From: JBGFRR01 sp041695045 | Lineage (GTDB): Bacteria; Bacteroidota; Ignavibacteria; UBA10030 | DNA: 51,076 nucleotides | Direction: 5' to 3' | NCBI GenBank assembly: GCA_041695045.1 | Contig: JBGFRR010000016.1 | Location: 1-51,076, forward strand | Shown: positions 25,476-34,071 of the stretch, in pieces | How the letters are laid out: each line of letters begins with the position of its first letter | How positions within the stretch are numbered: the stretch's first letter is position 1 | The notes under the pieces: generated by a model | Database searches by the model: none | What the model was told of the DNA's origin: nothing | What the model saw: the letters and a program-made list of their open reading frames with translations, nothing else | Translations under genes and position numbers: made by a program

Positions 25476-25892
25476 TCAACCTGAGTGTTTTCTTAATGCG
25501 CTGACGGCTGCCTGCTGGGGAAGTTGAGCGGCGAGTTCGACGGGCAGTTGAAACACTTGAATCGGCGCTTTGCCCGAGCGAATCAACAACACCCGCAGCG
25601 CTTCCATCACCCGCGCGAGGTCCACACCTTTGGGACAACGCGATGAACAGGTGAGGCACGCGGCACAGTGCCAGGGACTCTTGCTCGAGAGCGCTCGTTC
25701 CACCTGACCAAGCTGCATCAGTCGGATGATCGTGTGCGGCAGAATGTCCATGGAAAACGCGAGCGGACATCCCGCCGTGCACTTTCCGCATTGATAGCAG
25801 GCATAGAGATTCTGGCCGCTGAGCTCTTCGACCTCAACAAGAAGTCTCGTGTCCTGTGCTGCATTGCTCTGAACGAAGGCATTCATGATCAT
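25476..25892 (-). CDS. hdrC: Heterodisulfide reductase subunit C-like protein
   Basis: 138 residues. Two ferredoxin-type motifs, 'CYQCGKCTAGCPLAFSM' (about 32-48) and 'CAACLTCSSRCPKGVDL' (about 73-89), are joined by 'LPHTIIRLMQLGQVERAL', the classical HdrC spacing. It transfers electrons from HdrA to HdrB. The start overlaps the stop of korC (ATGA), so the fumarate/Hdr part and the Kor part are translated from one transcript. Confidence 0.93.
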   Translation of the reverse strand: MIMNAFVQSNAAQDTRLLVEVEELSGQNLYACYQCGKCTAGCPLAFSMDILPHTIIRLMQLGQVERALSSKSPWHCAACLTCSSRCPKGVDLARVMEALRVLLIRSGKAPIQVFQLPVELAAQLPQQAAVSALRKHSG

Positions 25893-26470
25893 CTCGCGGC
25901 AATGTTTTCTGATTCCGTCTCTCGGACCGATACTCCGAAGTTGTAGCCGGTGTCGAACGCTTTCAGATTAAGTTTCTCTGTTCCTTTCGGTACAGTCGTA
26001 GCAAGTGCTTGCTTCAGCGCCTCTGCGCCCACACAGGATGTTACCGCAGCAACAAATCCTAACATCACCATATTGGCGACGATCCTTTTACCTAATTCCT
26101 CTGCCATCCGCGTCGCCGAAATCTTATACACTTTCTTCTGTTTGTCTTCGTCGGTCAGTTCCACCAACTCTTCTTCGACGATGAACGTGCAGTACTCGGG
26201 GCGCTTTCGCCCGTAGGTGTTGTAAGCGTCTTGTGAAAGCACAACCAAGACATCTGGGTCGGTGACCTTTGGATAATCGATCTCATCGGGCGAGATGAGT
26301 ACGTCGCACGCGCTGGCACCACCGCGCGATTCCGGTCCATACGATTGGGAGAGCGTGGCGTTTTTCGGTTCATAAATGGATGCAGCCTTCCCGAGCACGT
26401 ATCCCATCATCACAACTCCCTGGCCACCGAAGCCGCTGACGCGAATCTGCAAGAGATTGGGTGTTGTCAT
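25889..26470 (-). CDS. korC: 2-oxoacid:ferredoxin oxidoreductase, gamma subunit (KorC-like)
   Basis: 193 residues from the ATG at 26470. 'IRVSGFGGQGVVMMGYVLG' is the gamma-subunit Gly-rich start. 'ATLSQSYGPESRGGASACDVLIS', 'DVLVVLSQDAYNTYG' and 'RIVANMVMLGFVAAVT' follow in family order. With KorA, KorB and KorD it forms a four-subunit enzyme; the 2-oxoglutarate type is favoured by the KorA/KorB sequences and by the reductive-TCA neighbours. The upstream korB gene ends 4 bases before its start. A longer frame reading back into korB is rejected. Confidence 0.9.
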   Translation of the reverse strand: MTTPNLLQIRVSGFGGQGVVMMGYVLGKAASIYEPKNATLSQSYGPESRGGASACDVLISPDEIDYPKVTDPDVLVVLSQDAYNTYGRKRPEYCTFIVEEELVELTDEDKQKKVYKISATRMAEELGKRIVANMVMLGFVAAVTSCVGAEALKQALATTVPKGTEKLNLKAFDTGYNFGVSVRETESENIAAR

Positions 26471-26474
26471 CGTC

Positions 26475-27368
26475 TCACTCCTTTTGGGCTTTGCGATCGA
26501 TTTCCGCGCGCACGAGATCAAGGAACGTGGGCTTTTCCTTGTCGATAAATTTTCCGCACACAATGGGGCCGCCGAGCTTCAGTTCCGTCTCCTCAAACGG
26601 CGCGAAGTGTTTGATGACCGTGCTTTCTTGATAGTAGCGCATCTCTTCGATCGCTTCACCTAATTTATTTCGCCTGCCGTAGTTCGTGGGGCAAGGCGAG
26701 ATCGCTTCAACGAACGAAAAGCCTTTCTTGTTGAGGGCTTCGACCATGGACTGGCGAAGTCGGCGTGGGTCGAGCGTCGTCCATCGTGCGACGTAGGTCG
26801 CTCCGCTTGCTGCTGCAAGGAGCGGGAGATTGAACTCATATTCCACATTTCCATACGGGGTCGTGGTGGTCTTGCCGTCCATATGCGTGGTCGGGCCGCT
26901 CTGTCCGCCTGTCATGCCGTAGTTGAAGTTGTTGACACAGATCACCGTAAGGTCCACATTGCGTCGTGCGGCATGGATGAAGTGATTGCCGCCGATTGCT
27001 ACAATATCGCCGTCGCCGCTGAAGACAACAACTTTCAGCTCTGGATTCACAAGATGGAGACCGATAGCAAACGGAATTGCGCGGCCGTGTGTCGTGTGAA
27101 AGCTATTGCAGTGCATGTATCCAGCCACACGCCCGGTACAGCCAATGCCGGAAACTACGCAGAGCCCATGAAGATCAATCTGGAGTTCCCTCAGCGCTTC
27201 GATAAACGCAATCATCGCCGTTCCAATGCCACAACCCGAACACCAGATGTGCGGGATGCGGTCGACCCTCAGCGCCCATTCCGCAGGGTGAATAAGCTGT
27301 TCAAGTACTTCTTCATACTGTTCTTCCTCGATGAACTCCATCGACCGTTCGTCGCGAATCATTTGCAT
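26475..27368 (-). CDS. korB: 2-oxoglutarate:ferredoxin oxidoreductase, beta subunit (TPP-binding)
   Basis: 297 residues from the ATG at 27368 (AAAGGAG seven bases upstream). 'HIWCSGCGIGTAMIAFIEAL' and 'VVSGIGCTGRVAGYMHCNSF' supply the Cys ligands of the beta-subunit [4Fe-4S] cluster. 'HTTHGRAIPFAIGLHLVNPE' and 'VFSGDGDIVAIGGNHFIHAA' (GDGD...N) form the thiamine-diphosphate and Mg site; 'NFNYGMTGGQSGPTT' is typical of Kor/Por beta subunits. It catalyses ferredoxin-dependent interconversion of succinyl-CoA plus CO2 and 2-oxoglutarate. It is separated from korA by four Hdr/Flx genes. Confidence 0.92.
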   Translation of the reverse strand: MQMIRDERSMEFIEEEQYEEVLEQLIHPAEWALRVDRIPHIWCSGCGIGTAMIAFIEALRELQIDLHGLCVVSGIGCTGRVAGYMHCNSFHTTHGRAIPFAIGLHLVNPELKVVVFSGDGDIVAIGGNHFIHAARRNVDLTVICVNNFNYGMTGGQSGPTTHMDGKTTTTPYGNVEYEFNLPLLAAASGATYVARWTTLDPRRLRQSMVEALNKKGFSFVEAISPCPTNYGRRNKLGEAIEEMRYYQESTVIKHFAPFEETELKLGGPIVCGKFIDKEKPTFLDLVRAEIDRKAQKE

Positions 27369-27370
27369 AA

Positions 27371-28204
27371 TTAGAACTCCTTTGGCATTTGTTCGAGTTG
27401 AGCCGCCGTGAACACCGGCCCATCTTTGCACACATAGACACTGCCGACATTACACCGCCCACACTTCCCAAAGCCGCATTTCATTTTATTCTCTAATGTG
27501 GTGACAACCTGCTCTTTGCGATATCCTAACTTCTCCAGCGTGAGCAGCATGAAGTGAATCATAATCGGGGGCCCGCAGGTAACGACGATAGAGCCGTTAG
27601 GCTTGGGCGCAATGTTCTCGAACACATGCGGCACAAGTCCTACCTCGCCATCCCACTCTGCGGTCTCCCCGCCCGGGTCAACTGTGCGAACCAGTTTCAC
27701 ACCTTCATACGCGCTCCATTCTTTCATCTCCTCTTTGTACACGATGTCGGCGACCGTACGTGCGCCGTTCAGGATCAGAATCTCGCCATAGTCGTTGCGG
27801 TGATCGAGCACGAACTGCAGTGGTGCTCGAAGTGCTGCCATACCGATCCCCCCGCCAACGAAGAGCACATCGCGGGCCCGCCAATCTTCCGCAGGGAAGA
27901 AATTGCCGTAGGGACCGCGCAAGCCAACAGATTCACCGATGCCGACTTCGCGTAGGGCACTTGTCACCTTTCCCATCAGTTTGAAGGTGCATTCGACAAA
28001 CGATTTGCGCGTTGGGGAATTTGCAAATGTGAACGGACACTCTCCAACGCCAAAAACGGTAACCTGGGCAAATTGTCCGGCCTGCCAGTTCACGCTGTTG
28101 CCATTCGTCGGCATCCTCAGTCGCAGCGTTCGCACATCGGGGGTCTCATCCCGAAGTTCGGCTACCGTGAGAATGCTCGGTATATAGGGGTTCCTCATTG
28201 CCAT
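27371..28204 (-). CDS. FAD/NAD(P)-binding oxidoreductase subunit (FlxA-like)
   Basis: 277 residues. A ferredoxin-reductase-type FAD domain ('LRMPTNGNSVNWQAGQFAQV', then 'GLRGPYGNFFP') is followed by an NAD-binding domain ('VLFVGGGIGMAALRAPLQFV', 'VTCGPPIMIHFMLLTL'). A C-terminal [2Fe-2S] site, 'MKCGFGKCGRCNVGSVYVC', completes it. This is the layout of FlxA and of the gamma subunits of sulfhydrogenase and anaerobic sulfite reductase (HydG, AsrB). With the next two upstream genes it makes an Flx-like module that lets HdrA exchange electrons with NAD(H). ATG at 28204 is chosen; one at 28198 overlaps the upstream stop as ATGA and is equally possible. Confidence 0.88.
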   Translation of the reverse strand: MAMRNPYIPSILTVAELRDETPDVRTLRLRMPTNGNSVNWQAGQFAQVTVFGVGECPFTFANSPTRKSFVECTFKLMGKVTSALREVGIGESVGLRGPYGNFFPAEDWRARDVLFVGGGIGMAALRAPLQFVLDHRNDYGEILILNGARTVADIVYKEEMKEWSAYEGVKLVRTVDPGGETAEWDGEVGLVPHVFENIAPKPNGSIVVTCGPPIMIHFMLLTLEKLGYRKEQVVTTLENKMKCGFGKCGRCNVGSVYVCKDGPVFTAAQLEQMPKEF

Positions 28205-29301
28205 CGTGCTCTTACCTGATAAATATCCAAGCCAACAGGACAGAATTTGATGCAGCGCCCACAGCCCACACACATGTTGGCGCCCGTGGCCTCAAGAAAG
28301 TAACAGAACTTATGCATGGCCCGCTGGCGATAACGTTCCATCGCTGTAGGACGCGGATTGTGCCCGGAGGCGTGCAGCGTAAAATAGCCATACCCGCAGG
28401 AATCCCAGTTCCTGCATCGGCTCCAGATGTGTCCGTCGCGCTCTTCCGTCAAATCGTAACAATGGCATGTTGGACAGACGAATGCGCATACGCCGCAGCT
28501 CAAACACGTACGGGCGATTTCTTCCCAGATCGGATTTTCGAAATCATTCTTCATCGCCTCAGGGGAAGGACTGAGTTCACGCCGCGGCAGCATTTCCGAC
28601 CGCATCTTGTGCTCGCGCGCCGCTTTCAGCTTTTCCAAATACACTTTTTGTTCTTGCCGGCCTGGTTTAATCCACTCACCCTCGACATTCTTCAACAACA
28701 TTTCACCTTTCTTGGTCAGAATCTCGGTGACGTAGCCAGGGGAACTATCGACACCGTTGCAGACTTCCATTTCGAGTGGCGTCAGGAAAATGTCACACCC
28801 CTTGGTCGAAACCGGTGAGAGACCGACCGACGTGCAGAAGCATTCCGGTTGCGGATGATCGCAGCCAAGACCGATGACGGTCAGATTTCTTCTGTGACGC
28901 ACGTAAAACGGGTCGGGCGGATCAGCGAGAAAGACATGATCGAACGCCAAGCGCGAGGCGGCATCGCAGGGCATGGCACCAAAGAGAACTACTTCGCGCT
29001 TATCCCTCTCCTCTCCAGCTGCGGCGGAGGCTCGTTCATCGGCAGAGAGGTCTTCGACAACCAATCTCCCCTCGTCCCAATGATACCGGAAGAGTTGTTC
29101 GGTTTGTGGGAAGAGCAGTCGTTTGAACGAGAAATCCGGCTTGGGGGCACCGTGGAACATCATCGCTTCAACGTTTTCCACGTCACGATAGTTAGCAAAG
29201 CCATCGTCCCCGTGTTGCGGCGCAACGACTCGTCTACCGCTTGCGATGATGTCGGCGAGCCACTCTCGCAGGTGTCGTTCCTGAATCAAATAGATGTTCA
29301 T
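28195..29301 (-). CDS. Iron-sulfur oxidoreductase subunit (FlxB/AsrA-like)
   Basis: 368 residues. The N-terminal two thirds lack clusters but have 'VLFGAMPCDAASRLAFDHVF', 'GLGCDHPQPECFCTSVG' and related Cys conserved in AsrA/HydB-type subunits. The C-terminal part has two [4Fe-4S] ferredoxin motifs, 'CLSCGVCAFVCPTCHCYD' and 'CVGCGRCIKFCPVGLDIY'. In the Flx, Hyd and Asr complexes this subunit carries electrons between the FAD subunit and the partner enzyme. It overlaps genes on both sides (ATGA type), so the three Flx-like proteins are probably made in equal amounts. Confidence 0.85.
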   Translation of the reverse strand: MNIYLIQERHLREWLADIIASGRRVVAPQHGDDGFANYRDVENVEAMMFHGAPKPDFSFKRLLFPQTEQLFRYHWDEGRLVVEDLSADERASAAAGEERDKREVVLFGAMPCDAASRLAFDHVFLADPPDPFYVRHRRNLTVIGLGCDHPQPECFCTSVGLSPVSTKGCDIFLTPLEMEVCNGVDSSPGYVTEILTKKGEMLLKNVEGEWIKPGRQEQKVYLEKLKAAREHKMRSEMLPRRELSPSPEAMKNDFENPIWEEIARTCLSCGVCAFVCPTCHCYDLTEERDGHIWSRCRNWDSCGYGYFTLHASGHNPRPTAMERYRQRAMHKFCYFLEATGANMCVGCGRCIKFCPVGLDIYQVRARWQ

Positions 29302-30707
29302 CGGATAAACTCCTGACTATCGTCGGGCCGATAGGCGACAAGCGGCGGAGCGCTCTCCACAGATTGTCCGGCTTCATAGTCGAATTCGTTCTTGATTTCA
29401 AGGGCGATTTTCCTGTTGAGAAGGTCAAGTCGTATGTTGGCGGGGCAGACCCGAGCGCATTCGTTGCAACCGACACATCGGCCTGCGAGATGTGCTGCTC
29501 GAACGATATTCCAGGCCATAGTGCCTTCTGACCGCGCACTGGGCGTGATCCACTGCGGCCGATGTTTGTCCGTAATGCACGTCTCGCAATAGCAGAACGG
29601 ACAGACCGCCCGGCAGGCGTAACACCGGATGCAGCGGCTGAACTCCTCCTGCCAGAAATTCCAACGCTCCTGCGGCGAAGCATTGTCGAGCAACCGGACC
29701 GTCTCATCAATCGGGTTCCCTCGTGTGGCCGGTTGTTCTTGCGCTGTGCCGATCTTCGTGTCGAAGAGATCCGGCATGCGCTGCGTGCAGGAGAGACACT
29801 TGGGCGCAATCGCCCCGCGCTCCTCCACGCCGGTACAAGCCATACCGATGAGATGAACATTCTCGCGCTGAACCTGATGTTCTTGCAACAGCCCAAGGAC
29901 AGCCTTCGCGTCACAAGGTTTTACGACAACGGCGAGCTTGCCTAACTTCCGAACGAGCGGCCGGGCCAGGTAAACAGCAAGATTGGTGCGACAGTGACGA
30001 TTCCACACAAGTTGGTCTGTCGCCTCTAGTGACAAGGCGAACAATGGTATCGCCGTCCGGGGCAATGTTCCATTCGCATACCCCAACACTGCGTTGACTT
30101 CTCCGGCTTCCAATAATTGTTTCGCCCGCAGCCGTAGCTCCTCGGTCATCGCTGCTTCCCGCGTTTCGATCATCTGGTCGCCGAATGTGAAACGGTGTGT
30201 TTGTTCAATCGCCTTGATGTTCTCGCGCAATGTTTGGACCGCTTCACCATCGGAAGCCCCGATGGCGCCCCGGAGCGGCATCGGGATTGCCCAGGTGAAA
30301 GGTTCCCCGTTCAACTCCTTTACCGCTCCGGCGACCGTATTCACCACCGAAGCCCACTTTGCGCCTTCTGCAGCTGAGACCCACGAGAACTGGAGCCGAC
30401 GCTCATCAAGCCCCAAGAACAGCATCAGTGTGCGGAAGATGGTAAACCGCCTCCTTGCAAACAGGTTGCCGGTCGCGTAGTGGCAATCGCCGGGATGGCA
30501 ACCCGAGACCAGCACACCGTCAACACCTTGCTCGAATGCTTTGATGATAAAGAGTGGGTCAATGCGTCCTGTGCACGGGAAGCGAACAATCCACACGCTG
30601 TCATCATACTGAAGCCGGCTGGTACCTGCGGCATCTGCGCCGGCGTAGCTGCACCAGTTGCAGACAAAAGCAGCAATCTTTGTTTTCTGTTCGGTCTGCT
30701 CTTTCAT
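29298..30707 (-). CDS. MvhD/FlxD domain fused to an FlxC-like iron-sulfur domain
   Basis: 469 residues, a fusion. Residues 1-140 are a complete MvhD/FlxD domain ('AFVCNWCSYAGADAAGTSR', 'RFPCTGRIDP', 'GVLVSGCHPGDCHYATGN'). From about residue 175 onward comes a domain related to F420-hydrogenase beta/FlxC-type proteins: 'VVVKPCDAKAVLGLLQEHQV', 'GMACTGVEE' and 'CLSCTQRMP', ending in two ferredoxin motifs, 'CIRCYACRAVCPFCYCETC' and 'CVGCNECARVCPANI'. In most Flx systems the two parts are separate proteins. As the MvhD part docks on HdrA, the fusion ties the NADH-side module directly to HdrA. It ends 4 bases into the FlxB-like gene; the HdrA gene is 4 bases upstream. Confidence 0.88.
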   Translation of the reverse strand: MKEQTEQKTKIAAFVCNWCSYAGADAAGTSRLQYDDSVWIVRFPCTGRIDPLFIIKAFEQGVDGVLVSGCHPGDCHYATGNLFARRRFTIFRTLMLFLGLDERRLQFSWVSAAEGAKWASVVNTVAGAVKELNGEPFTWAIPMPLRGAIGASDGEAVQTLRENIKAIEQTHRFTFGDQMIETREAAMTEELRLRAKQLLEAGEVNAVLGYANGTLPRTAIPLFALSLEATDQLVWNRHCRTNLAVYLARPLVRKLGKLAVVVKPCDAKAVLGLLQEHQVQRENVHLIGMACTGVEERGAIAPKCLSCTQRMPDLFDTKIGTAQEQPATRGNPIDETVRLLDNASPQERWNFWQEEFSRCIRCYACRAVCPFCYCETCITDKHRPQWITPSARSEGTMAWNIVRAAHLAGRCVGCNECARVCPANIRLDLLNRKIALEIKNEFDYEAGQSVESAPPLVAYRPDDSQEFIR

Positions 30708-30711
30708 GATC

Positions 30712-32679
30712 TTATGCCAGAGCTAATACTTCAGAGAAAATCTCTTCGTCGCTGTAGCCCAGTAAATCCATACTGTGGTTGCGGCAGGCGACGGTGCAAG
30801 CGCCACATCCACTGCAGACGGCCTCGTTCACACATGCCACGGTTCTGATGAGTCGTCCTTGCTTGTCACGAATCTCCTTTGCCTCAATTGCTCCAAACGG
30901 ACAGACGCGCCGGCAGTCGAAGCACGCCACACAGGTCGCTTCGTTGACGTGCGCGACCGTAGGTTCTCGTTCAATTTCTCCTTGCGAGAAGAGTTCCAGC
31001 GTTTTGCTGGCAGCGCCGCTCGCTTGCGCCACAGTCTCCAGAATATCTTTCGGGGCTTGAGCTGCCCCCGCAAGGAACACACCCGATGTCAGCGTCTCCA
31101 CCGGGCGAAGTTTCGGGTGCGCTTCTTTGAAAAAGCCCTGCTCGTCGGCAACAATTCGCAGCTTGCTCGCCAGACCATTCTGCGGTGAGCTTATCATTGC
31201 TGTCGCCAGCACCACCAGATCGGCCCGTATCTCAACCTTTTGATTGCTGAGCGTATCAACGCCCTGCACGAGCATTTTTCCGTTCAGGGGAATCACACGC
31301 GAGACGCGACCGCGAATGTAGAGTACGCGCTCTTCTTCCATCACCCGCTGAACGAACTCTTCAAACCCTTTCCCTCCTGCACGGATGTCCATGTAGAAGA
31401 CGGTGGCATTGCCATCGTGGACTTTGTGCTTGTACAGCAATGCATGCTTTGCCGTATACATGCAGCAGATCTTCGAGCAGTACGGAACACCGCGTGCCGG
31501 ATCGCGCGAACCGACGCATTGAATGAAAACGACATTCTTCGGAACCCGTTTGTCCGATGGCCTTCGAACTTCCCCGTTCGTCGGTCCCGATGCTGAAAGC
31601 ATCCGCTCGAATTCCAAACCATCAACAACGTCGGCGTGCACGCCCCACCCATACTCGCGCGCTTGTTCTGCCGGAAATAGTTCGTAACCCGTCGCAACGA
31701 TAATTGACCCGACGTCGCGCTCAATGATCTGCGGTTTTTGATCGAAGTCAATCGCCTTCGGCAGGCATGCCTGCGCACATTTTTCACACGCCAGGGGATT
31801 CAGACCAAGACATGTTTTCTCATCGAGCGTATACACTGCCGGCACGGCCTGGGGAAAAGGAATGTAGATAGCCTTGCGCCAGCTCAGCCCACGGTCAAAC
31901 TCGTTCGGCACAGAGACGGGACAGACGGGCACACAATCATTGCAGGCGGTGCAAAGATCTTCCCGCACGTACCGCGGCTTTCTGAGAATTTTCACTTTGA
32001 AGTTTCCGACGTATCCCGTAACCTCCTCGACTTCGGAATATGTCAGCAGTTCGACGTTGGGATGACGACTCACTTCCACCATGCGCGGTGTGAGAATGCA
32101 CTGCGAGCAATCGAGCGTCGGAAATGTTTCGGACAGGCGGGCCATATTCCCGCCGATGGTCGGCGTGCGTTCGACCAGAGTCACTTTGTAGCCGGAATTT
32201 GCAAGGTCGACGGCCGCCTGAATGCCGGCAATCCCTCCGCCGATGAGAAGCGCTCTTCGCGTGATCGGAACCCGAATTGGCTGCAGGGGCCGGGCACGCT
32301 TCACTTTTTCGACAAGGATCCGAATCACCTCGCTCGCTTTTGCTGTTGCCGCCTCTCGATCCTGATGCACCCACGAGCAATGTTCCCGGATGTTTGCCAT
32401 CTCCACCCTGTAGGGATTGAGGCCGGCGGCTGCCGAAGCGCGACGGAAAGTCGTCTCGTGCATGAGGGGAGAACACGCAGCAACAACAATGCCTGTCAAT
32501 CCTTTCTCTCGGATGGCATTACGAATCAGCTTTTGGCCCGGGTCCGAGCAAACGTAGCGGTAGTCGCAGGCGTAGACGACACCGGACAGTGAGCGCGCCT
32601 CTTCGGTCACGCGCGCCACGTCCACCGTGCGAGCAATGTTTTCGCCACAATGACATACAAAGACTCCGATTCGTGCCAT
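30712..32679 (-). CDS. hdrA: Heterodisulfide reductase subunit A-like flavoprotein
   Basis: 655 residues from the ATG at 32679 (MARIGVFVCHCGENIARTVD). Order of parts: N-terminal Cys-containing domain with 'AACSPLMHETTFRR' and 'MANIREHCSWVH'; FAD domain with 'ALLIGGGIAGIQAAVDLANS' and 'PTLDCSQCILTPRMVEVSRH'; inserted ferredoxin 'CTACNDCVPVCPVSVPNEFD'; 'FIQCVGSRDPARGVPYCSKI'; and a C-terminal pair of [4Fe-4S] motifs, 'CVACFDCRRVCPFGAIEA' and 'CSGCGACTVACRNHSMDL'. HdrA is the flavin-bifurcating core that splits electrons between ferredoxin and HdrBC. The neighbours provide both donors (Flx-like and Mvh) and both acceptors (Kor via ferredoxin, HdrBC). A longer frame upstream to 32835 has no family support. 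Confidence 0.93.
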   Translation of the reverse strand: MARIGVFVCHCGENIARTVDVARVTEEARSLSGVVYACDYRYVCSDPGQKLIRNAIREKGLTGIVVAACSPLMHETTFRRASAAAGLNPYRVEMANIREHCSWVHQDREAATAKASEVIRILVEKVKRARPLQPIRVPITRRALLIGGGIAGIQAAVDLANSGYKVTLVERTPTIGGNMARLSETFPTLDCSQCILTPRMVEVSRHPNVELLTYSEVEEVTGYVGNFKVKILRKPRYVREDLCTACNDCVPVCPVSVPNEFDRGLSWRKAIYIPFPQAVPAVYTLDEKTCLGLNPLACEKCAQACLPKAIDFDQKPQIIERDVGSIIVATGYELFPAEQAREYGWGVHADVVDGLEFERMLSASGPTNGEVRRPSDKRVPKNVVFIQCVGSRDPARGVPYCSKICCMYTAKHALLYKHKVHDGNATVFYMDIRAGGKGFEEFVQRVMEEERVLYIRGRVSRVIPLNGKMLVQGVDTLSNQKVEIRADLVVLATAMISSPQNGLASKLRIVADEQGFFKEAHPKLRPVETLTSGVFLAGAAQAPKDILETVAQASGAASKTLELFSQGEIEREPTVAHVNEATCVACFDCRRVCPFGAIEAKEIRDKQGRLIRTVACVNEAVCSGCGACTVACRNHSMDLLGYSDEEIFSEVLALA

Positions 32680-32854
32680 CGTTAGTTCCGACTCGCGATG
32701 CTGATGTTCCTCTTCAAGCTCTAGCCCCGTTTCTTTCCTACCGGTAGTTGAACGCGTTCTGTTTCTCTCATGTCCTTTTGCTGTGCCTTGGCAAAGACCG
32801 CTAGCGGCGTCATAACCAATCCAGCCAGTATCCAACTCAGAATCTACATTGATC

Positions 32855-34069
32855 TCACCTCGTGCATTTGGTCAACCGTTCAGCAAGCACTCCTTCACCT
32901 CGTCTTGGAGCTTTCCCTTCATGCACCCGGTAGATGGCTTCCACAATCGTCTCCGGTTCGTGGATATCGCCGCCGGCATGCGGGACGAGCAACACCTGAC
33001 ACCCATCAACGGCGGCGCGCTCGACTTCGCGGACCATCTGTCCATAATTGATTTCCGGAACTACAAAGCCTTTGATATGCCTTGAAATCTCCGTCACGCG
33101 TTCGTCAGGGAACGGCCAGGCGGTGACCAGACGAAAGAGGCCGACTTTCAAACCTTTCGACCGCACTCGAGCAATGGCTCGTTTGGCAACGCGGGCCGAG
33201 ATTCCATACGAGAGCACAACGACTTCGCCATCGCTGATGTCACGTTCTTCCCACTGCATGATGTCGAGCCGATTCGCTTGAATCTTTCTGATCAGTCGCT
33301 GAACAAGCTTCTCGTGTGCGTCTGCTTTCATCACCGGATAGCCGCGGTCGTCGTGGGTGAGACTCTCAAAAAACAGACGATACGGACTGCCGGCATGTGC
33401 CATCGCGGGGACAAGCTCACCATTGGTCTGATAGGTTCTGAAGAGATGCGGCTCAATGGTCGGCTGTCTGCGATTCCACACTTCGATTCTTTCCGCCGGG
33501 GGGATAACAACTTTCTCCGTCAAATGTCCAATCTCTTCATCCGTCATGACGAAAACCGGAACACGGTACCGTTCGGAGAGATTGAACGCGCGAATGGTCA
33601 AATCGAAGCACTCCTGCGCGGACGCTGGCGCCACTGCGATGATTTCATAAGGACCGTGTGATCCCCACCGCGCCTGCATCATATCGCCTTGACCAACCAT
33701 CGTCGGCAGCCCGGTCGAAGGCCCTGCCCGCTGCACGTTGACGATCACCGTCGGTGTTTCCGTCAAGACGCCCAGGCCAATCGCTTCCATCATGAGTGAG
33801 AAGCCCGGACCAGAGGTGGACGTCATGGATTTCGCTCCCGCCCACGCCCCGCCGAGAATTGCCGTCGCAGATGCGATCTCATCTTCCATCTGAATGTAGA
33901 GACCGCCAATTTCCGGCAACCGCTCCGCCATGCGCTCGGCCACCTCCGTACTCGGCGTGATCGGGTAGCCGGCGAAAAAGGTGCAACCTACTGCCAACGC
34001 ACCTTCAGCGCAGGCGAAATCACCTAAGAGAAAATGTTCACCCGTAAGTACTGCTGGACGATGTGCCAT
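32855..34069 (-). CDS. korA: 2-oxoglutarate:ferredoxin oxidoreductase, alpha subunit
   Basis: 404 residues. 'GDFACAEGALAVGCTFFAGY' and 'YPITPSTEVAERMAE' are the alpha-subunit opening; 'MEDEIASATAILGGAWAGAK' and 'TSTSGPGFSLMMEAIGLGVL' the conserved middle; 'VNVQRAGPSTGLPTMVGQGD' the substrate-binding region that marks Kor rather than pyruvate enzymes. With KorB it fixes CO2 onto succinyl-CoA using reduced ferredoxin, or runs oxidatively. It begins 2 bases after korD. The 175 bases between its stop and hdrA hold no certain gene. Confidence 0.92.
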   Translation of the reverse strand: MAHRPAVLTGEHFLLGDFACAEGALAVGCTFFAGYPITPSTEVAERMAERLPEIGGLYIQMEDEIASATAILGGAWAGAKSMTSTSGPGFSLMMEAIGLGVLTETPTVIVNVQRAGPSTGLPTMVGQGDMMQARWGSHGPYEIIAVAPASAQECFDLTIRAFNLSERYRVPVFVMTDEEIGHLTEKVVIPPAERIEVWNRRQPTIEPHLFRTYQTNGELVPAMAHAGSPYRLFFESLTHDDRGYPVMKADAHEKLVQRLIRKIQANRLDIMQWEERDISDGEVVVLSYGISARVAKRAIARVRSKGLKVGLFRLVTAWPFPDERVTEISRHIKGFVVPEINYGQMVREVERAAVDGCQVLLVPHAGGDIHEPETIVEAIYRVHEGKAPRRGEGVLAERLTKCTR

Positions 34070-34071
34070 AA

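Noticed and set aside
31738..32592. Plus-strand open frame of 284 codons
   Set aside because: Antisense to hdrA, whose minus-strand frame has all expected motifs.
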